A DNA stretch of 64,000 nt from a virus. Positions 49,557 through 58,400 of the stretch are shown one piece after another (the stretch's first letter is position 1; each line of letters opens with the position of its first letter). Location of the stretch: positions 62,001-126,000 of IMG/VR virus record IMGVR_UViG_3300023184_000042. The stretch is one strand, 5' to 3'. The notes under the pieces were generated by a model. It made no database searches. It saw only the letters and a list, made by a program, of their open reading frames with translations, and was not told where the DNA came from. The position numbers and the translations under genes were made by a program.

Positions 49557-52016
49557 ATGGCAGAAAAAATAGTAAGTGCTGGTGTCTTTACCGCTGAAAA
49601 GGATTTGTCTTTCTTACCTCAAGGAATATCTGAAATAGGAGCTGCATTTGTAGGCCCTACATTGAAAGGACCAGCAATGGTTCCGACGACAGTTTCTTCT
49701 TACGGTGAGTTTGTTCAAACTTTTGGTGACACCAACCCTAATTTATACTTACCTTACACAGCTAAGGAGTATTTAAACTCTTCAGGACAATTAACAGTTG
49801 TTCGTACTTTACATGACGATGGATATAAAGTAGTAAACCCAATAGCAATAGTTGCTACAGGATCTTTTGGAAAAAGACACATTGCATTCATTCACCCTTC
49901 TCAAGTAGTTAGTGACTCGGGGCCAACCTTTACAATTGCAACGGCTACTGCAATGTTTGAGAAAACAGCATATGATCCGTCAAGAACTTTATCAAATCAA
50001 TCTGGTTCAGTTGTAATTAAATTGTCAGGTTCATATGGTATCGATACTGCGTTTAACGTTAATCAAGGATCAGTAGGTTCTTCATTTAGTGCTTCAATTA
50101 ATGCAACAGCTGCAAACTATATATCAAAAGTATTTAGTAAAATACCTACTACTAGCACTCAAGCAGGATACTTATATACGATGTTTGATCAAGCAGCATC
50201 TTCTTCGCTAGCGGCAGATCCAGCAGTATCATTTATTTTAGAGTCAGGTTCATATACTTCAAGATCTACATTCCAAAATGCAGAAACTCCTTGGCTTATA
50301 TCTCAAACGGTAAATAATACAAATTATAATTTATTCAAATTTCACACTATCAGTGATGGTAGTACTGCAAATTATGAAACTAAAATTACAATTTCTAATA
50401 TTAAAGCTGCAGGTACTGTTCCAGGTTCTGTATATGGAGCATTTACAGTAACTGTAAGAGCAGTAGATCAAACTTATTTAAAAGCACTTGGGTCTCCATA
50501 TGACACTCAAGATACTGACGTTCGACCAAACATTTTAGAATCTTTTGACAATGTAAATTTAGATCCTAACTCTCCTAGATATATTGCTAGAGTGATTGGA
50601 GATAGATATAGAACATTTACCAATGGTAAAGTTGTATTATATGGAGATTATGCAAATAAATCTAAATATGTATATGTTGAAGTAGATTCAAACGTTGCTA
50701 AAGCTTCGCTATCTGAAGAGTTAGTTCCTTTTGGTCACGCTGCATTATATAGTACAATACCTTCTACATACACTGCTCCACAAGCTGCAGCATTAGTTGT
50801 ATCTCAATCTATTTCAGGTATTTACAATAAAAGAGTTCATTATGGATTTAATTATGATTTTGGTACTACAGATAATGACAATTATCTAAAACCACTTCCA
50901 GACAGTGCAGTAGTAGGTAATAATGCTACGTTCTTATTGTCAAACTATTCTCAACATCCTAGTGCAAATTACCCATCAGCTGCTTTAGCTTATTCAGGGT
51001 CAATTGACTTGACTACTAACACTTCAGCTGATACTCGTAAATTTGTTGTACCTTTTCAAGGTGGATTCAATGGATGTCAACCAAATAGAAGATCATTATC
51101 AGGAGCAGACATTGTAGCTTCTAATACTCAAGGATATGATTTAGCAGGATTGTCTAGTAAAGATTATTCAGTATATACTAATGCTATTGATGCTGTATCT
51201 AACCCAGATGAATTAGATATTAATATGTTAGTTCTTCCAGGCGTTATTCAAACATTGCACCCTGCAATTATTGACTATGCAGCTAATATGTGTTTAGACA
51301 GAGGAGATACTTTCTTAGTATTTGATTGTGTTGGATTAACAGATAATATTGCGACAGCAGTAGGCGCAGTTCAAACAATTGATAACAATTACGCTGCAAC
51401 TTACTACCCATGGGTGAAAATATTAGACGTAGGTATTAACAAACCAGTTTGGGTTCCTCCGACAGTTGTTATTCCTGGTGTTCTTTCATTCAATGATAAA
51501 GTAGCTGCTGAATGGTATGCTCCAGCAGGTTTAAATAGAGGTGGATTATCAACAGTAATCGACGCTTATACTCGTTTAACTCACGCTGAAAGAGATACAT
51601 TATATGAAGGAAGAATTAACCCAATTGCAACATTCCCTGCTCAAGGTGTATGTGTATGGGGTCAAAAAACTCTTCAAGCTAAACCATCAGCTCTTGATAG
51701 AATCAACGTAAGAAGATTGTTAATTGCTGTTAAGAAATTTATTGCGTCTGCAACAAAGTATTTGGTTTTTGAAAACAATACAGCTGCAACTCGTAACCGT
51801 TTCTTAAATATCTGTAATCCATATTTAGAGTCAGTTCAACAAAGACAAGGACTTTATGGATTTAAAGTTATTATGGATGAAACAAATAACACTCCAGACT
51901 TAATCGATAGAAATATTATGTATGGTCAAATTTATTTACAACCTGCGAAAACCGCAGAATTTATTATAATTGACTTTAACATTTTACCTACCGGTGCTGC
52001 ATTTCCAGGAGCATAA
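49557..52016 (+). CDS. Tail sheath protein (T4 gp18-like)
   Basis: 819 residues (T4 gp18 is 659). The N-terminus 'SAGVFTAEKDLSFLPQGIS', then 'GAAFVGPTLKGPAMVPTTV' is the sheath handshake region. The C-terminal third is typical of contractile sheaths: 'PWVKILDVGINKPVWVPPTV', 'RINPIATFPAQGVCVWGQKT', 'RINVRRLLIAVKKFIASATK' and 'EFIIIDFNILPTGAAFPG'. The middle has variable, Ser/Thr-rich insertions, which explains the extra length. Sheath subunits stack around the tube and contract to drive it into the cell. A strong terminator follows the gene. Confidence 0.95.
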   Translation: MAEKIVSAGVFTAEKDLSFLPQGISEIGAAFVGPTLKGPAMVPTTVSSYGEFVQTFGDTNPNLYLPYTAKEYLNSSGQLTVVRTLHDDGYKVVNPIAIVATGSFGKRHIAFIHPSQVVSDSGPTFTIATATAMFEKTAYDPSRTLSNQSGSVVIKLSGSYGIDTAFNVNQGSVGSSFSASINATAANYISKVFSKIPTTSTQAGYLYTMFDQAASSSLAADPAVSFILESGSYTSRSTFQNAETPWLISQTVNNTNYNLFKFHTISDGSTANYETKITISNIKAAGTVPGSVYGAFTVTVRAVDQTYLKALGSPYDTQDTDVRPNILESFDNVNLDPNSPRYIARVIGDRYRTFTNGKVVLYGDYANKSKYVYVEVDSNVAKASLSEELVPFGHAALYSTIPSTYTAPQAAALVVSQSISGIYNKRVHYGFNYDFGTTDNDNYLKPLPDSAVVGNNATFLLSNYSQHPSANYPSAALAYSGSIDLTTNTSADTRKFVVPFQGGFNGCQPNRRSLSGADIVASNTQGYDLAGLSSKDYSVYTNAIDAVSNPDELDINMLVLPGVIQTLHPAIIDYAANMCLDRGDTFLVFDCVGLTDNIATAVGAVQTIDNNYAATYYPWVKILDVGINKPVWVPPTVVIPGVLSFNDKVAAEWYAPAGLNRGGLSTVIDAYTRLTHAERDTLYEGRINPIATFPAQGVCVWGQKTLQAKPSALDRINVRRLLIAVKKFIASATKYLVFENNTAATRNRFLNICNPYLESVQQRQGLYGFKVIMDETNNTPDLIDRNIMYGQIYLQPAKTAEFIIIDFNILPTGAAFPGA

Positions 52017-52031
52017 TAATTAGTAAAGATC

Positions 52032-52069
52032 AAAGGGGCTATAATATAGTCCCTTTTCTTTTGTTTTTT
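52032..52069 (+). terminator. Rho-independent terminator after the sheath gene
   Basis: AAAGGGGCTAT (52032-52042) pairs with ATAGTCCCTTT (52046-52056) with one G-U pair and a 3-nt loop, followed by T-rich TCTTTTGTTTTTT. Confidence 0.85.
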
Positions 52070-52079
52070 CGATACTTAC

Positions 52080-52094
52080 ATATTTATATTAAAT
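52080..52094 (+). promoter_or_regulatory. Putative late promoter element (distal of two)
   Basis: ATATTTATATTAAAT within TTACATATTTATATTAAATA; 87 nt before the tube ATG but 28 nt before a 24-codon ORF at 52108. Confidence 0.55.
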
Positions 52095-52107
52095 AAAAGA
52101 AACGGTT

Positions 52108-52182
52108 ATGTTTTTCCGAAAGGATGATATTTATATTAAAAAAGAACTTAAACAAATTATACAAAAATGGCTGAATTATTAG
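52108..52182 (+). CDS. Possible 24-codon leader ORF upstream of the tail tube gene
   Basis: ATG at 52108, TAG at 52180-52182; peptide MFFRKDDIYIKKELKQIIQK then WLNY. It starts 28 nt after the distal promoter element, the same spacing as annotated genes, and its end overlaps the tube gene's start by 16 nt in another frame. The proximal promoter element lies inside it. It may be chance, or a leader whose translation affects tube initiation from the longer transcript. Confidence 0.25.
   Translation: MFFRKDDIYIKKELKQIIQKWLNY
52127..52141 (+). promoter_or_regulatory. Putative late promoter element (proximal of two)
   Basis: ATATTTATATTAAAA, preceded by G; 40 nt before the tail tube ATG. Tandem promoters fit high expression of the tube. 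Confidence 0.55.
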
Positions 52183-52655
52183 ACCCAACGGAAATCATGT
52201 TTACTGCTTTTGAGCCAAAGGTAGCTAACCGTTTCATCATGTACATTGAAGGTATCCCTGCTTACCTAATAAAAGCATCAAATAGACCTGGAATCACTTT
52301 TGGAGACGTAGTATTAGATCATATCAACGTTGAGAGAAAATTAAAAGGTAAAGGAAGATGGAACGACGTTTCTATCACTCTTTATGATCCTGTAGTTCCT
52401 TCTGCATCTCAAGCAGTAATGGAATGGGTTCGTTTATCTCATGAGTCTGTAACAGGTAGAGATGGATATTCTGACTTTTACAAGAAAGACATTACTTTCA
52501 ACGCGTTAGGACCAGTAGGTGATAAAGTTGAAGAATGGACGCTAAAAGGAGCTTATATTGGAGACGCTAACTTTGGTGACTTTGATTGGGCAACAGAAGA
52601 CGCTATCAACATTGCATTGACTATCAAATACGATTACGCTATACTTCAATTCTAA
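52167..52655 (+). CDS. Tail tube protein (T4 gp19-like)
   Basis: 162 residues, almost the same as T4 gp19 (163). 'FEPKVANRFIMYIEGIPAYL', 'ASNRPGITFGDVVLDHINVE', 'KGRWNDVSITLYDPVVPSAS' and 'EWTLKGAYIGDANFGDFDWA' are family hallmarks. Hexamer rings of this beta-sandwich protein form the inner tube through which DNA passes. It follows the sheath, a terminator and two tandem promoter-like elements, which probably allow tube and sheath to be made at independently set high levels. Confidence 0.95.
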   Translation: MAELLDPTEIMFTAFEPKVANRFIMYIEGIPAYLIKASNRPGITFGDVVLDHINVERKLKGKGRWNDVSITLYDPVVPSASQAVMEWVRLSHESVTGRDGYSDFYKKDITFNALGPVGDKVEEWTLKGAYIGDANFGDFDWATEDAINIALTIKYDYAILQF

Positions 52656-52725
52656 TTAAAAATTTATTAAAAAAGATTTGGTAGATTGAAAAATTATACT
52701 TATCTTTATATATAGAAAATAAATT

Positions 52726-52950
52726 ATGACAAAGACATTATTAAAACAAATAATTAGAGAAGAAGTTCGTAAAGCATTAAATGAAGACCCTCAAACTTCA
52801 GTAATGCGTTCACATCCTGGCATGGTTGAAGAAATTATTGAAATGCTTAAACACATTGATGTAGATGGAGAAACAATGGAATATATCCTAGACAAAGTGG
52901 GAATGACCGAGCAAATGCAACATCAATTGACTCCAGGCGGAATTAGATAA
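52726..52950 (+). CDS. Small putative internal head protein
   Basis: 74 residues. The N-terminus 'MTKTLLKQIIREEVRKALNE' is the clearest example of the amphipathic targeting peptide, with an L18-N-E20 site before D (and an I-R-E site at 10-12). Only ~54 residues would remain after cleavage: a small helical acidic domain ('GMVEEIIEMLKHIDVDGETM'). A weaker promoter-like TCTTTATATATAG lies ~37 nt before the ATG, and a strong terminator follows, so the gene may be its own unit. Function is unknown. Confidence 0.55.
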   Translation: MTKTLLKQIIREEVRKALNEDPQTSVMRSHPGMVEEIIEMLKHIDVDGETMEYILDKVGMTEQMQHQLTPGGIR

Positions 52951-52970
52951 TAAAAAATATGAAATAAACT

Positions 52971-52997
52971 AAAGCCTCTAGAAATAGGGGCTTTTTT
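52971..52997 (+). terminator. Rho-independent terminator
   Basis: AAAGCCTCTA (52971-52980) pairs with TAGGGGCTTT (52985-52994) around a GAAA tetraloop with one U-G pair, followed by TTT. Confidence 0.85.
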
Positions 52998-53006
52998 ACT
53001 GATTAG

Positions 53007-53021
53007 ATATTTATATTAAAA
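53007..53021 (+). promoter_or_regulatory. Putative late promoter element
   Basis: ATATTTATATTAAAA, preceded by G; starts 23 nt before the ATG at 53030, just after a terminator. Confidence 0.6.
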
Positions 53022-53029
53022 TATAACTA

Positions 53030-53383
53030 ATGACACCAGATAAATTCAAACAACTTTTAAAGGAATTTGCTCCACAAAGACAACTTCAAGAAGCAGATGT
53101 AATTCCTGTAGGGCCAGATGGTAATGAAATCACAGATAAAAGAGTCATAGCCAACTTGAACCTAGCAGTAAAGGCAGTAGATGCAAGTCTACGACCTAAG
53201 TTAGTGCAGATACTTCAAGATCCGGATGCAGCAAAAGCATTGAAAAATCCTGCACAAAGAGCAGCGTTGGTAGGGGCAATTGCAATTGCTTTTGGAATGA
53301 CAGAGCAAGAATTTTCTCAAATAGTAGGAAAGATAAAAGGAATGTTAAAAACCACAACTGCTCCTGAAAATGATCAAGCTTAA
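53030..53383 (+). CDS. Putative internal head protein
   Basis: 117 residues. It begins 'MTPDKFKQLLKEFAPQRQLQ' with an L19-Q-E21 site before A. The mature part would be helical ('RVIANLNLAVKAVDASLRPK', 'AQRAALVGAIAIAFGMTEQE') with an Ala-rich hydrophobic helix. No family is recognised. The gene overlaps the next, also peptide-tagged, gene by 14 nt; the two form a two-gene unit between the tube and hub genes, away from the head locus. Confidence 0.55.
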   Translation: MTPDKFKQLLKEFAPQRQLQEADVIPVGPDGNEITDKRVIANLNLAVKAVDASLRPKLVQILQDPDAAKALKNPAQRAALVGAIAIAFGMTEQEFSQIVGKIKGMLKTTTAPENDQA

Positions 53384-53912
53384 ACCTATAGCAGAGCAAG
53401 TACTCAATGAAGCTGAAGAAACTATTACGTGGGGAGAAGTTTCTAAATTACTAAATGCAATTAAAGGAAAGCAAAACAAAACTGAAGTTGCTGGAGTATT
53501 AAAAACAGCGGGTAAATGGGGTGCTTCACTTCTTCCTGGGTTATCAATTATATCTACAGTATTAGATACTTATGATAATATATCAGATATCAAAGACGTT
53601 GCTAAGTCATTATTGACAATTGGTAAAAATGTATCTAATAACGAAATGAAAAATCCTAAAGGTTCAGATTTTAAAAATTTAACAGGTCCATTTTGGGATG
53701 CACTTAAATTATCTCCAGAGGTATCAACTTTACTAGATGATAAAGTAGAAGCTATGTTCATCAATCAAGTAATTATACCAGAGTTAGGAAAGCCAGGAAA
53801 TGAAAATCAACCAATACCAAACATGGATATTGAATTAGGTAAATGGTTAAACAAATCAGGATTAGAAGACAAAGCTGAAATTCACTTTACAGGTAAATCA
53901 GGAAACCTTTAA
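53370..53912 (+). CDS. Putative internal head protein with hydrophobic segment
   Basis: 180 residues. It begins 'MIKLKPIAEQVLNEAEETI' with an L12-N-E14 site before A. A moderately hydrophobic stretch ('WGASLLPGLSIISTVLD') at ~50-67 could associate with membrane; the rest is mixed helix with an acidic, Pro-containing C-terminus. No family is recognised. Overlap of 14 nt with the previous gene suggests coupled translation. A possible virion or ejected protein by its peptide (inference). Confidence 0.5.
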   Translation: MIKLKPIAEQVLNEAEETITWGEVSKLLNAIKGKQNKTEVAGVLKTAGKWGASLLPGLSIISTVLDTYDNISDIKDVAKSLLTIGKNVSNNEMKNPKGSDFKNLTGPFWDALKLSPEVSTLLDDKVEAMFINQVIIPELGKPGNENQPIPNMDIELGKWLNKSGLEDKAEIHFTGKSGNL

Positions 53913-53938
53913 AAATCCTAAATAAATTCAACAATTAC

Positions 53939-53953
53939 ATATTTATATTAAAT
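53939..53953 (+). promoter_or_regulatory. Putative late promoter element
   Basis: ATATTTATATTAAAT within TTACATATTTATATTAAATA; starts 31 nt before the ATG at 53970. Confidence 0.6.
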
Positions 53954-53969
53954 AAAACTTATATTAGTT

Positions 53970-54839
53970 ATGGCACAAGTTAATGACAACTACCCGAAGT
54001 CGAATAACACTGAACTTACTGATGCTCAATTAAAAGATTTAGCATTATCAAATTTAGCTCGGCAAGAAGTAAAAGCTTCTAATTTTCCAACTGAAATAAT
54101 TTCATTGCCATCTAAAGGATTAGTATATCCTGAAGGTAATCCTTTGCGAGAAGGAACTATTGAAATGAAATACATGACAGCGCGAGAAGAAGATATTCTT
54201 ACTTCACAAAATTTAATTAAACAAGGAATTGTATTAGATAAACTAATGCAGTCAATGATTGTATCTCCTATTAGATATGAAGATTTAGTAATAGGCGATA
54301 AAAATGCAATAATGATATCTTCTCGTATTTTAGGATACGGAAAAGATTATCAAGTAGAAGTTGCATGTCCAAATTGCCAAGAAAAAAATAAAATTAATAT
54401 TGATTTAACTCAATTACCTGAAACTAATATTCCAGAAAATGCTGTAATGGTAGCTCCGGGAATATTTGAATTTATATTACCACAATCTAAACGAGTAATA
54501 CATTTTAGATTATTGACAACTGGAGATGATAAAAGAATTAGTAAAGAAATTGAGCTAGCTAAAAAAGCAAGTAAAAACAACCAAGGTATAGACAGAGAAT
54601 TAACAACTAGATTAAAAAATCTAATAGTATCTGTAGATGGAGATGCTGATAGCAGATTAGTTGCTAATTTTGTAGATAATGAATTATTTGCAATAGACTC
54701 TAGAGCTTTAAGAACTTATATTAGAGATATATCTCCAGACATTAAATTTGAACAATATTTCGCTTGTACCGAGTGCGACCACGAAGAGGAGGCGTTGGGA
54801 TTCGGTATTGACACCAACTTTTTTTGGCCTAAGTCCTAA
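53970..54839 (+). CDS. Baseplate hub assembly protein (T4 gp26-like) with zinc ribbon
   Basis: 289 residues. 'FPTEIISLPSKGLVYPEGNP', 'GTIEMKYMTAREEDILTSQN' and 'GIVLDKLMQSMI' are the N-terminal signature of the gp26-like family. C-P-N-C (~133-136) and C-T-E-C (~266-269) form a split zinc ribbon, and the protein ends 'TNFFWPKS', the usual F-W-P end of this family. It takes part in baseplate hub assembly. It overlaps a protein-coding frame in +1 that has no ATG and continues past its stop; a T7 run at 54819-54825 lies at the crossover, five codons before the stop codon. Confidence 0.8.
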   Translation: MAQVNDNYPKSNNTELTDAQLKDLALSNLARQEVKASNFPTEIISLPSKGLVYPEGNPLREGTIEMKYMTAREEDILTSQNLIKQGIVLDKLMQSMIVSPIRYEDLVIGDKNAIMISSRILGYGKDYQVEVACPNCQEKNKINIDLTQLPETNIPENAVMVAPGIFEFILPQSKRVIHFRLLTTGDDKRISKEIELAKKASKNNQGIDRELTTRLKNLIVSVDGDADSRLVANFVDNELFAIDSRALRTYIRDISPDIKFEQYFACTECDHEEEALGFGIDTNFFWPKS

Positions 54840-55044
54840 AGATAAACCAATATTACACGCTCAGTTATTCGATTTAGTATATCACGGAAAAGGATTTACT
54901 TGGACGGAAATATATAATATGCCAGTATGGCTTCGAAAATTTTATTATAAAAAGACAGAAGAAGCTATTACAGCAGCAAACAAAGCTACTCCTACTAAAA
55001 AAATTAATAAGCCTAGAATATCAAGACCGGGAATAGGACCTTAA
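54808..55044 (+). CDS. Overlapping +1-frame hub/tail assembly protein lacking an ATG
   Basis: Coding frame from the T-run to 55044 encodes 'FFGLSPKDKPILHAQLFDLV', 'YHGKGFTWTEIYNMPVWLRK' and a basic tail. It is clearly protein-like and resembles the short helical protein that often follows gp26 in T4-like phages. There is no ATG or GTG in frame between 54748 and the T-run; TTG at 54808 or 54748 are the only candidates. It could be made by a +1 shift on the T7 run, giving a ~357-residue fusion, by a TTG start, or a T may be miscounted. A tail assembly chaperone role is inferred from its place upstream of the tape measure gene. Confidence 0.55.
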   Translation: MTPTFFGLSPKDKPILHAQLFDLVYHGKGFTWTEIYNMPVWLRKFYYKKTEEAITAANKATPTKKINKPRISRPGIGP

Positions 55045-55058
55045 TTGGTTCTATTTTC
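55032..55058 (+). terminator. Hairpin with U-tract overlapping a stop codon
   Basis: AATAGGACC (55032-55040) pairs with GGTTCTATT (55047-55055) with one G-U pair, followed by TTC. It lies over the TAA at 55042-55044. Confidence 0.55.
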
Positions 55059-55087
55059 ATGTTCGGTACCAACTAGTTATTAATTAG

Positions 55088-55102
55088 ATATTTATTATTA
55101 AA
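55088..55102 (+). promoter_or_regulatory. Putative late promoter element
   Basis: ATATTTATTATTAAA, preceded by G; starts 26 nt before the ATG at 55114. No later copy is found up to 64000, so the whole tape measure-baseplate block probably depends on it. Confidence 0.6.
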
Positions 55103-55113
55103 ATAGAATACTC

Positions 55114-55482
55114 ATGAAAATTTCGGAATTTAAAAACCTTATCAGAGAAGAAATTAACAATGTTGCTGGAAAGCAGCAATTGCGAGAAGGCGTAGTTGAT
55201 AAAATTATAGCTGCTATCATCGACAAAGTTGTTAAAGTAAAATATGGTAAATATTTTGATAGCCTGCATAAAGATCCTGAATATATAGAAGCTCTTAAAG
55301 GTGTTAAAACAGCTGCGGATAGAATTAACATGGCAGGAGAAAGAGCTGTAAAAGCAAAGATGCAATGGCAAAAAACATATGATGCATATGCTAAGCAATA
55401 TGGAAGAAAGGCAGCTGACAGGATTGTATCTCAAGCTAAGGCAGGTACATATGACCCTTTTAAGATATCTTCTAAAAAATAA
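55114..55482 (+). CDS. Putative internal head protein upstream of the tape measure gene
   Basis: 122 residues. It begins 'MKISEFKNLIREEINNVAGK' with an L23-R-E25 site before G. The remainder is basic and helical ('VVDKIIAAIIDKVVKVKYGK', 'YGRKAADRIVSQAKAGTYDP'), which would suit DNA or membrane contact. No family is recognised. It is the first gene after a promoter-like element and leads into the tape measure gene 8 nt later. Carriage in the virion is inferred from the peptide; it could instead be a tape measure chaperone. Confidence 0.5.
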   Translation: MKISEFKNLIREEINNVAGKQQLREGVVDKIIAAIIDKVVKVKYGKYFDSLHKDPEYIEALKGVKTAADRINMAGERAVKAKMQWQKTYDAYAKQYGRKAADRIVSQAKAGTYDPFKISSKK

Positions 55483-55490
55483 TTTAACTA

Positions 55491-58400
55491 ATGGCTAAAC
55501 AACAACCTAAATCTAGCGCTCCAAAAACGCCGCCTAAAGCTCCGCCTAAAGCACCGCCAAAGTCACCTCCAGGGTTGCCGAAACCGGATACTAAAGGATA
55601 TAAAGACATTGCAGATTTTTCTAAAAAATTTCTAGAAGATCAAAAGCAACAAGCTATTAATTCAGCTGACTTAAATAAATTAGCAGAGGAATTAGCAGGA
55701 TCATGGGGAGATGTTTCAAATGCTATTAAAGCAGTTAGTAAATATTCAAGTAAATTAGGGGATGAATTTAGTGATGTCGAAGATCTAACTAAAACGTTAG
55801 TTAGGAATTTAGAAAATGTTGGCGGAGAGTTGTATGAACAGTTAAATGTTACTGATAAAATAAAAGAACTTCAAGAAAGTCAAAATAAAAAATTAGCTCA
55901 ATATAGCAAAATTAAAGCAGGTACCAACAAGGCACTCAAAGAAAATTTAAGTTCAGAACAAGAATTGTCTAATTTAATTGCTGAAAGAACTAAAGAACAA
56001 AAAGGGTTCGGAGTTTTTGAAGATGAGGCGTTTAAAAATTCAAAAAAGAAAATTGAAGACTCTATTGCATTAAACAACCAATTGATTGAAAATAATAAAC
56101 TAGCATATGAAACTCTTCGTGCTGAACAATCAATAAATGCATCTAGAATTATATCACTTAAAGCTATAGAAGATATAGGCCAAGCTCTAGATGTAGCAAA
56201 TAAAAAAGCAAAAGAGCAAGGAATAGATATTGAAGCGCTATCTAAAGATATCTCAGCTCCATTTGAAAAAGTTTTAGGATTTTTAGATTCAATGCCAGGA
56301 GGTGGCGTTCTTAAAAACTTCTTAGGAGTAGATAAAAAATTAGAAGGGGTTACGACTGCAATTACTCAATCATTTATTACTGGTTTAGCATCTACAGGTT
56401 CAGTTGGAACAGCCGCATTCGGAGCATTAAGTGCAGGAGCCAGTACATTTATGGCAACGCTAGGACCTTTATTAGTTCCATTATTAGCTATAGCAGCTGT
56501 AGTAGCAGGCTTAAAAAGAGGTTTGGAAATTGATCAAGAAGTTTCTGACTTTGGTAAAGCTATGGGAATGTCTCGTGAAGAAGCAGCTGGAGTTCATGAA
56601 GAAATGGAATCTATTGCTATTGAAACTAAAGTAATAGGCGCTAACACAAAAGAATTATATGGTGCTTATCAAGAGCTAGCTAAATCAATAGGAGTGACTA
56701 AATTAGCAAATGCTGATATGGCAGAATCTCAAGTTTTATTAAAAAACCAAATGGGAATGACAGCGGATGAAGCAAGTGAGTTTCAAAAACTTTCAATGAT
56801 GACAGGTAAAACATCAGAGCAAAATTTAGCAATTATTCAAGCAGGAGTTCAAGCTTCGACAGGAGGTTTAATGAATTATAAAGATGCTGCAAAAGATATT
56901 GCAGGATCTTCTAAAAAAATGCAAGCCGGATATCATAATGATATTAAGGCATTGACAAAAGCAGTAGTTCAAGCTAAAAAGTTAGGAATGACTTTGGATG
57001 AAACTGGCGATATATCTAAAAATTTATTAGATATTGAATCTAGTTTAGAAAATGAAATGAAAGCAAATGTGCTGACAGGTAAACATATGAATATGAATAC
57101 TGCTAGACAATTAGCACTTCAAGGAAAATCTGCAGAAGCCGCTGCTGAAGCGGTGAAACAAGCTGGAGATTATAATGACATTATTGCAATGGCTCCATAT
57201 CAATTGGAAGCAACGGCAGCAGCCGCTGGAATGACTGCAGACCAATTATTAAAGTCTGCAGAAACCTCAAAAATGTTTAATGACATAGCTGCTGAAACTG
57301 GAGTTCAATTAGATGAAAATGGTTCTTTAACTGACGAGCAATTGGAAAAAGCCGCGAGTTTAGGAAATGAAGCTGCAAAGAAATTAGTAACTGATAAACA
57401 ATCAGCTTCTGCTCAAGAAAAATTAGCAGCGCTAGGAGATAAATTGCTAGCTTTATTTGACGAGCTTATGTCAGGTCCATTAGGTGAAATGATGAGTGTG
57501 TTAGGTGATATGGCAACAAAAGTATTTCCTGTATTAGGGTTTGCATTGGAAAATGCATTTGCTCCATTAAAATGGACTTGGAAATTATTATCTGCAATAT
57601 GGGATATAATTGGAGGTCCTTTAATGGAATCATTTGATGCAATAGGAGAAGCAATTGAAGAAATTAAAAAACCATTTACAGAGTTATTTTCAACATTTAG
57701 TAGTGGCGAAGGAGCTGGATTTATGAAAGTGTTAAAAGATATCGGTTCTATTATTATAGACAATATATTTATGCCTATAAAAATAACTTTAGGATTTATA
57801 ACAGGCGCTATAAAAGCAATTGGTCAAGTAGTAAGTCATTTTATAGAAGATCAATTAGGCGGTCTAATGGATATCTTTGGAGGTATTAAAAAAATATTTT
57901 CCGGAGATATTATGGATGGATTAAAACAATTAGGAGGAGGAATTATGGATTTTTTACTAGCTCCCTTTAAAGCAGCTGGCAATTTAATTATAGGACTTTT
58001 AAACGCTATTATATCCGGAGTAAACGCTATTTCAGTAAAAGTGCCAGATTGGGTACCTGGACTAGGTGGGCAGACTTTTGGATTTGACATTTCAGAAATT
58101 CCTTATTTAGCAAAAGGAGGTACTATTGGCAAAAGCGGAATGGCAGTTGTAGGTGAAAAAGGCCCTGAAATTGCATCGTTACCGGCAGGAGCTACAGTAT
58201 CGTCAAATTCAGATTCAGGAGGAATTTTATCTAAATTAGGAGAAGCCGCAAATTCAATGACAGGAGGTGTTTCCGGAGGATTAGGCGAACTTACTAACTC
58301 GTTAATGAATGCATTGATGCCAGGTTCTGAGAGTGGAGGTTCAGCACCGGCGCAAGACAATTCGGAAATGGTTAGTATATTAAAACAAATATTAGCAGCT

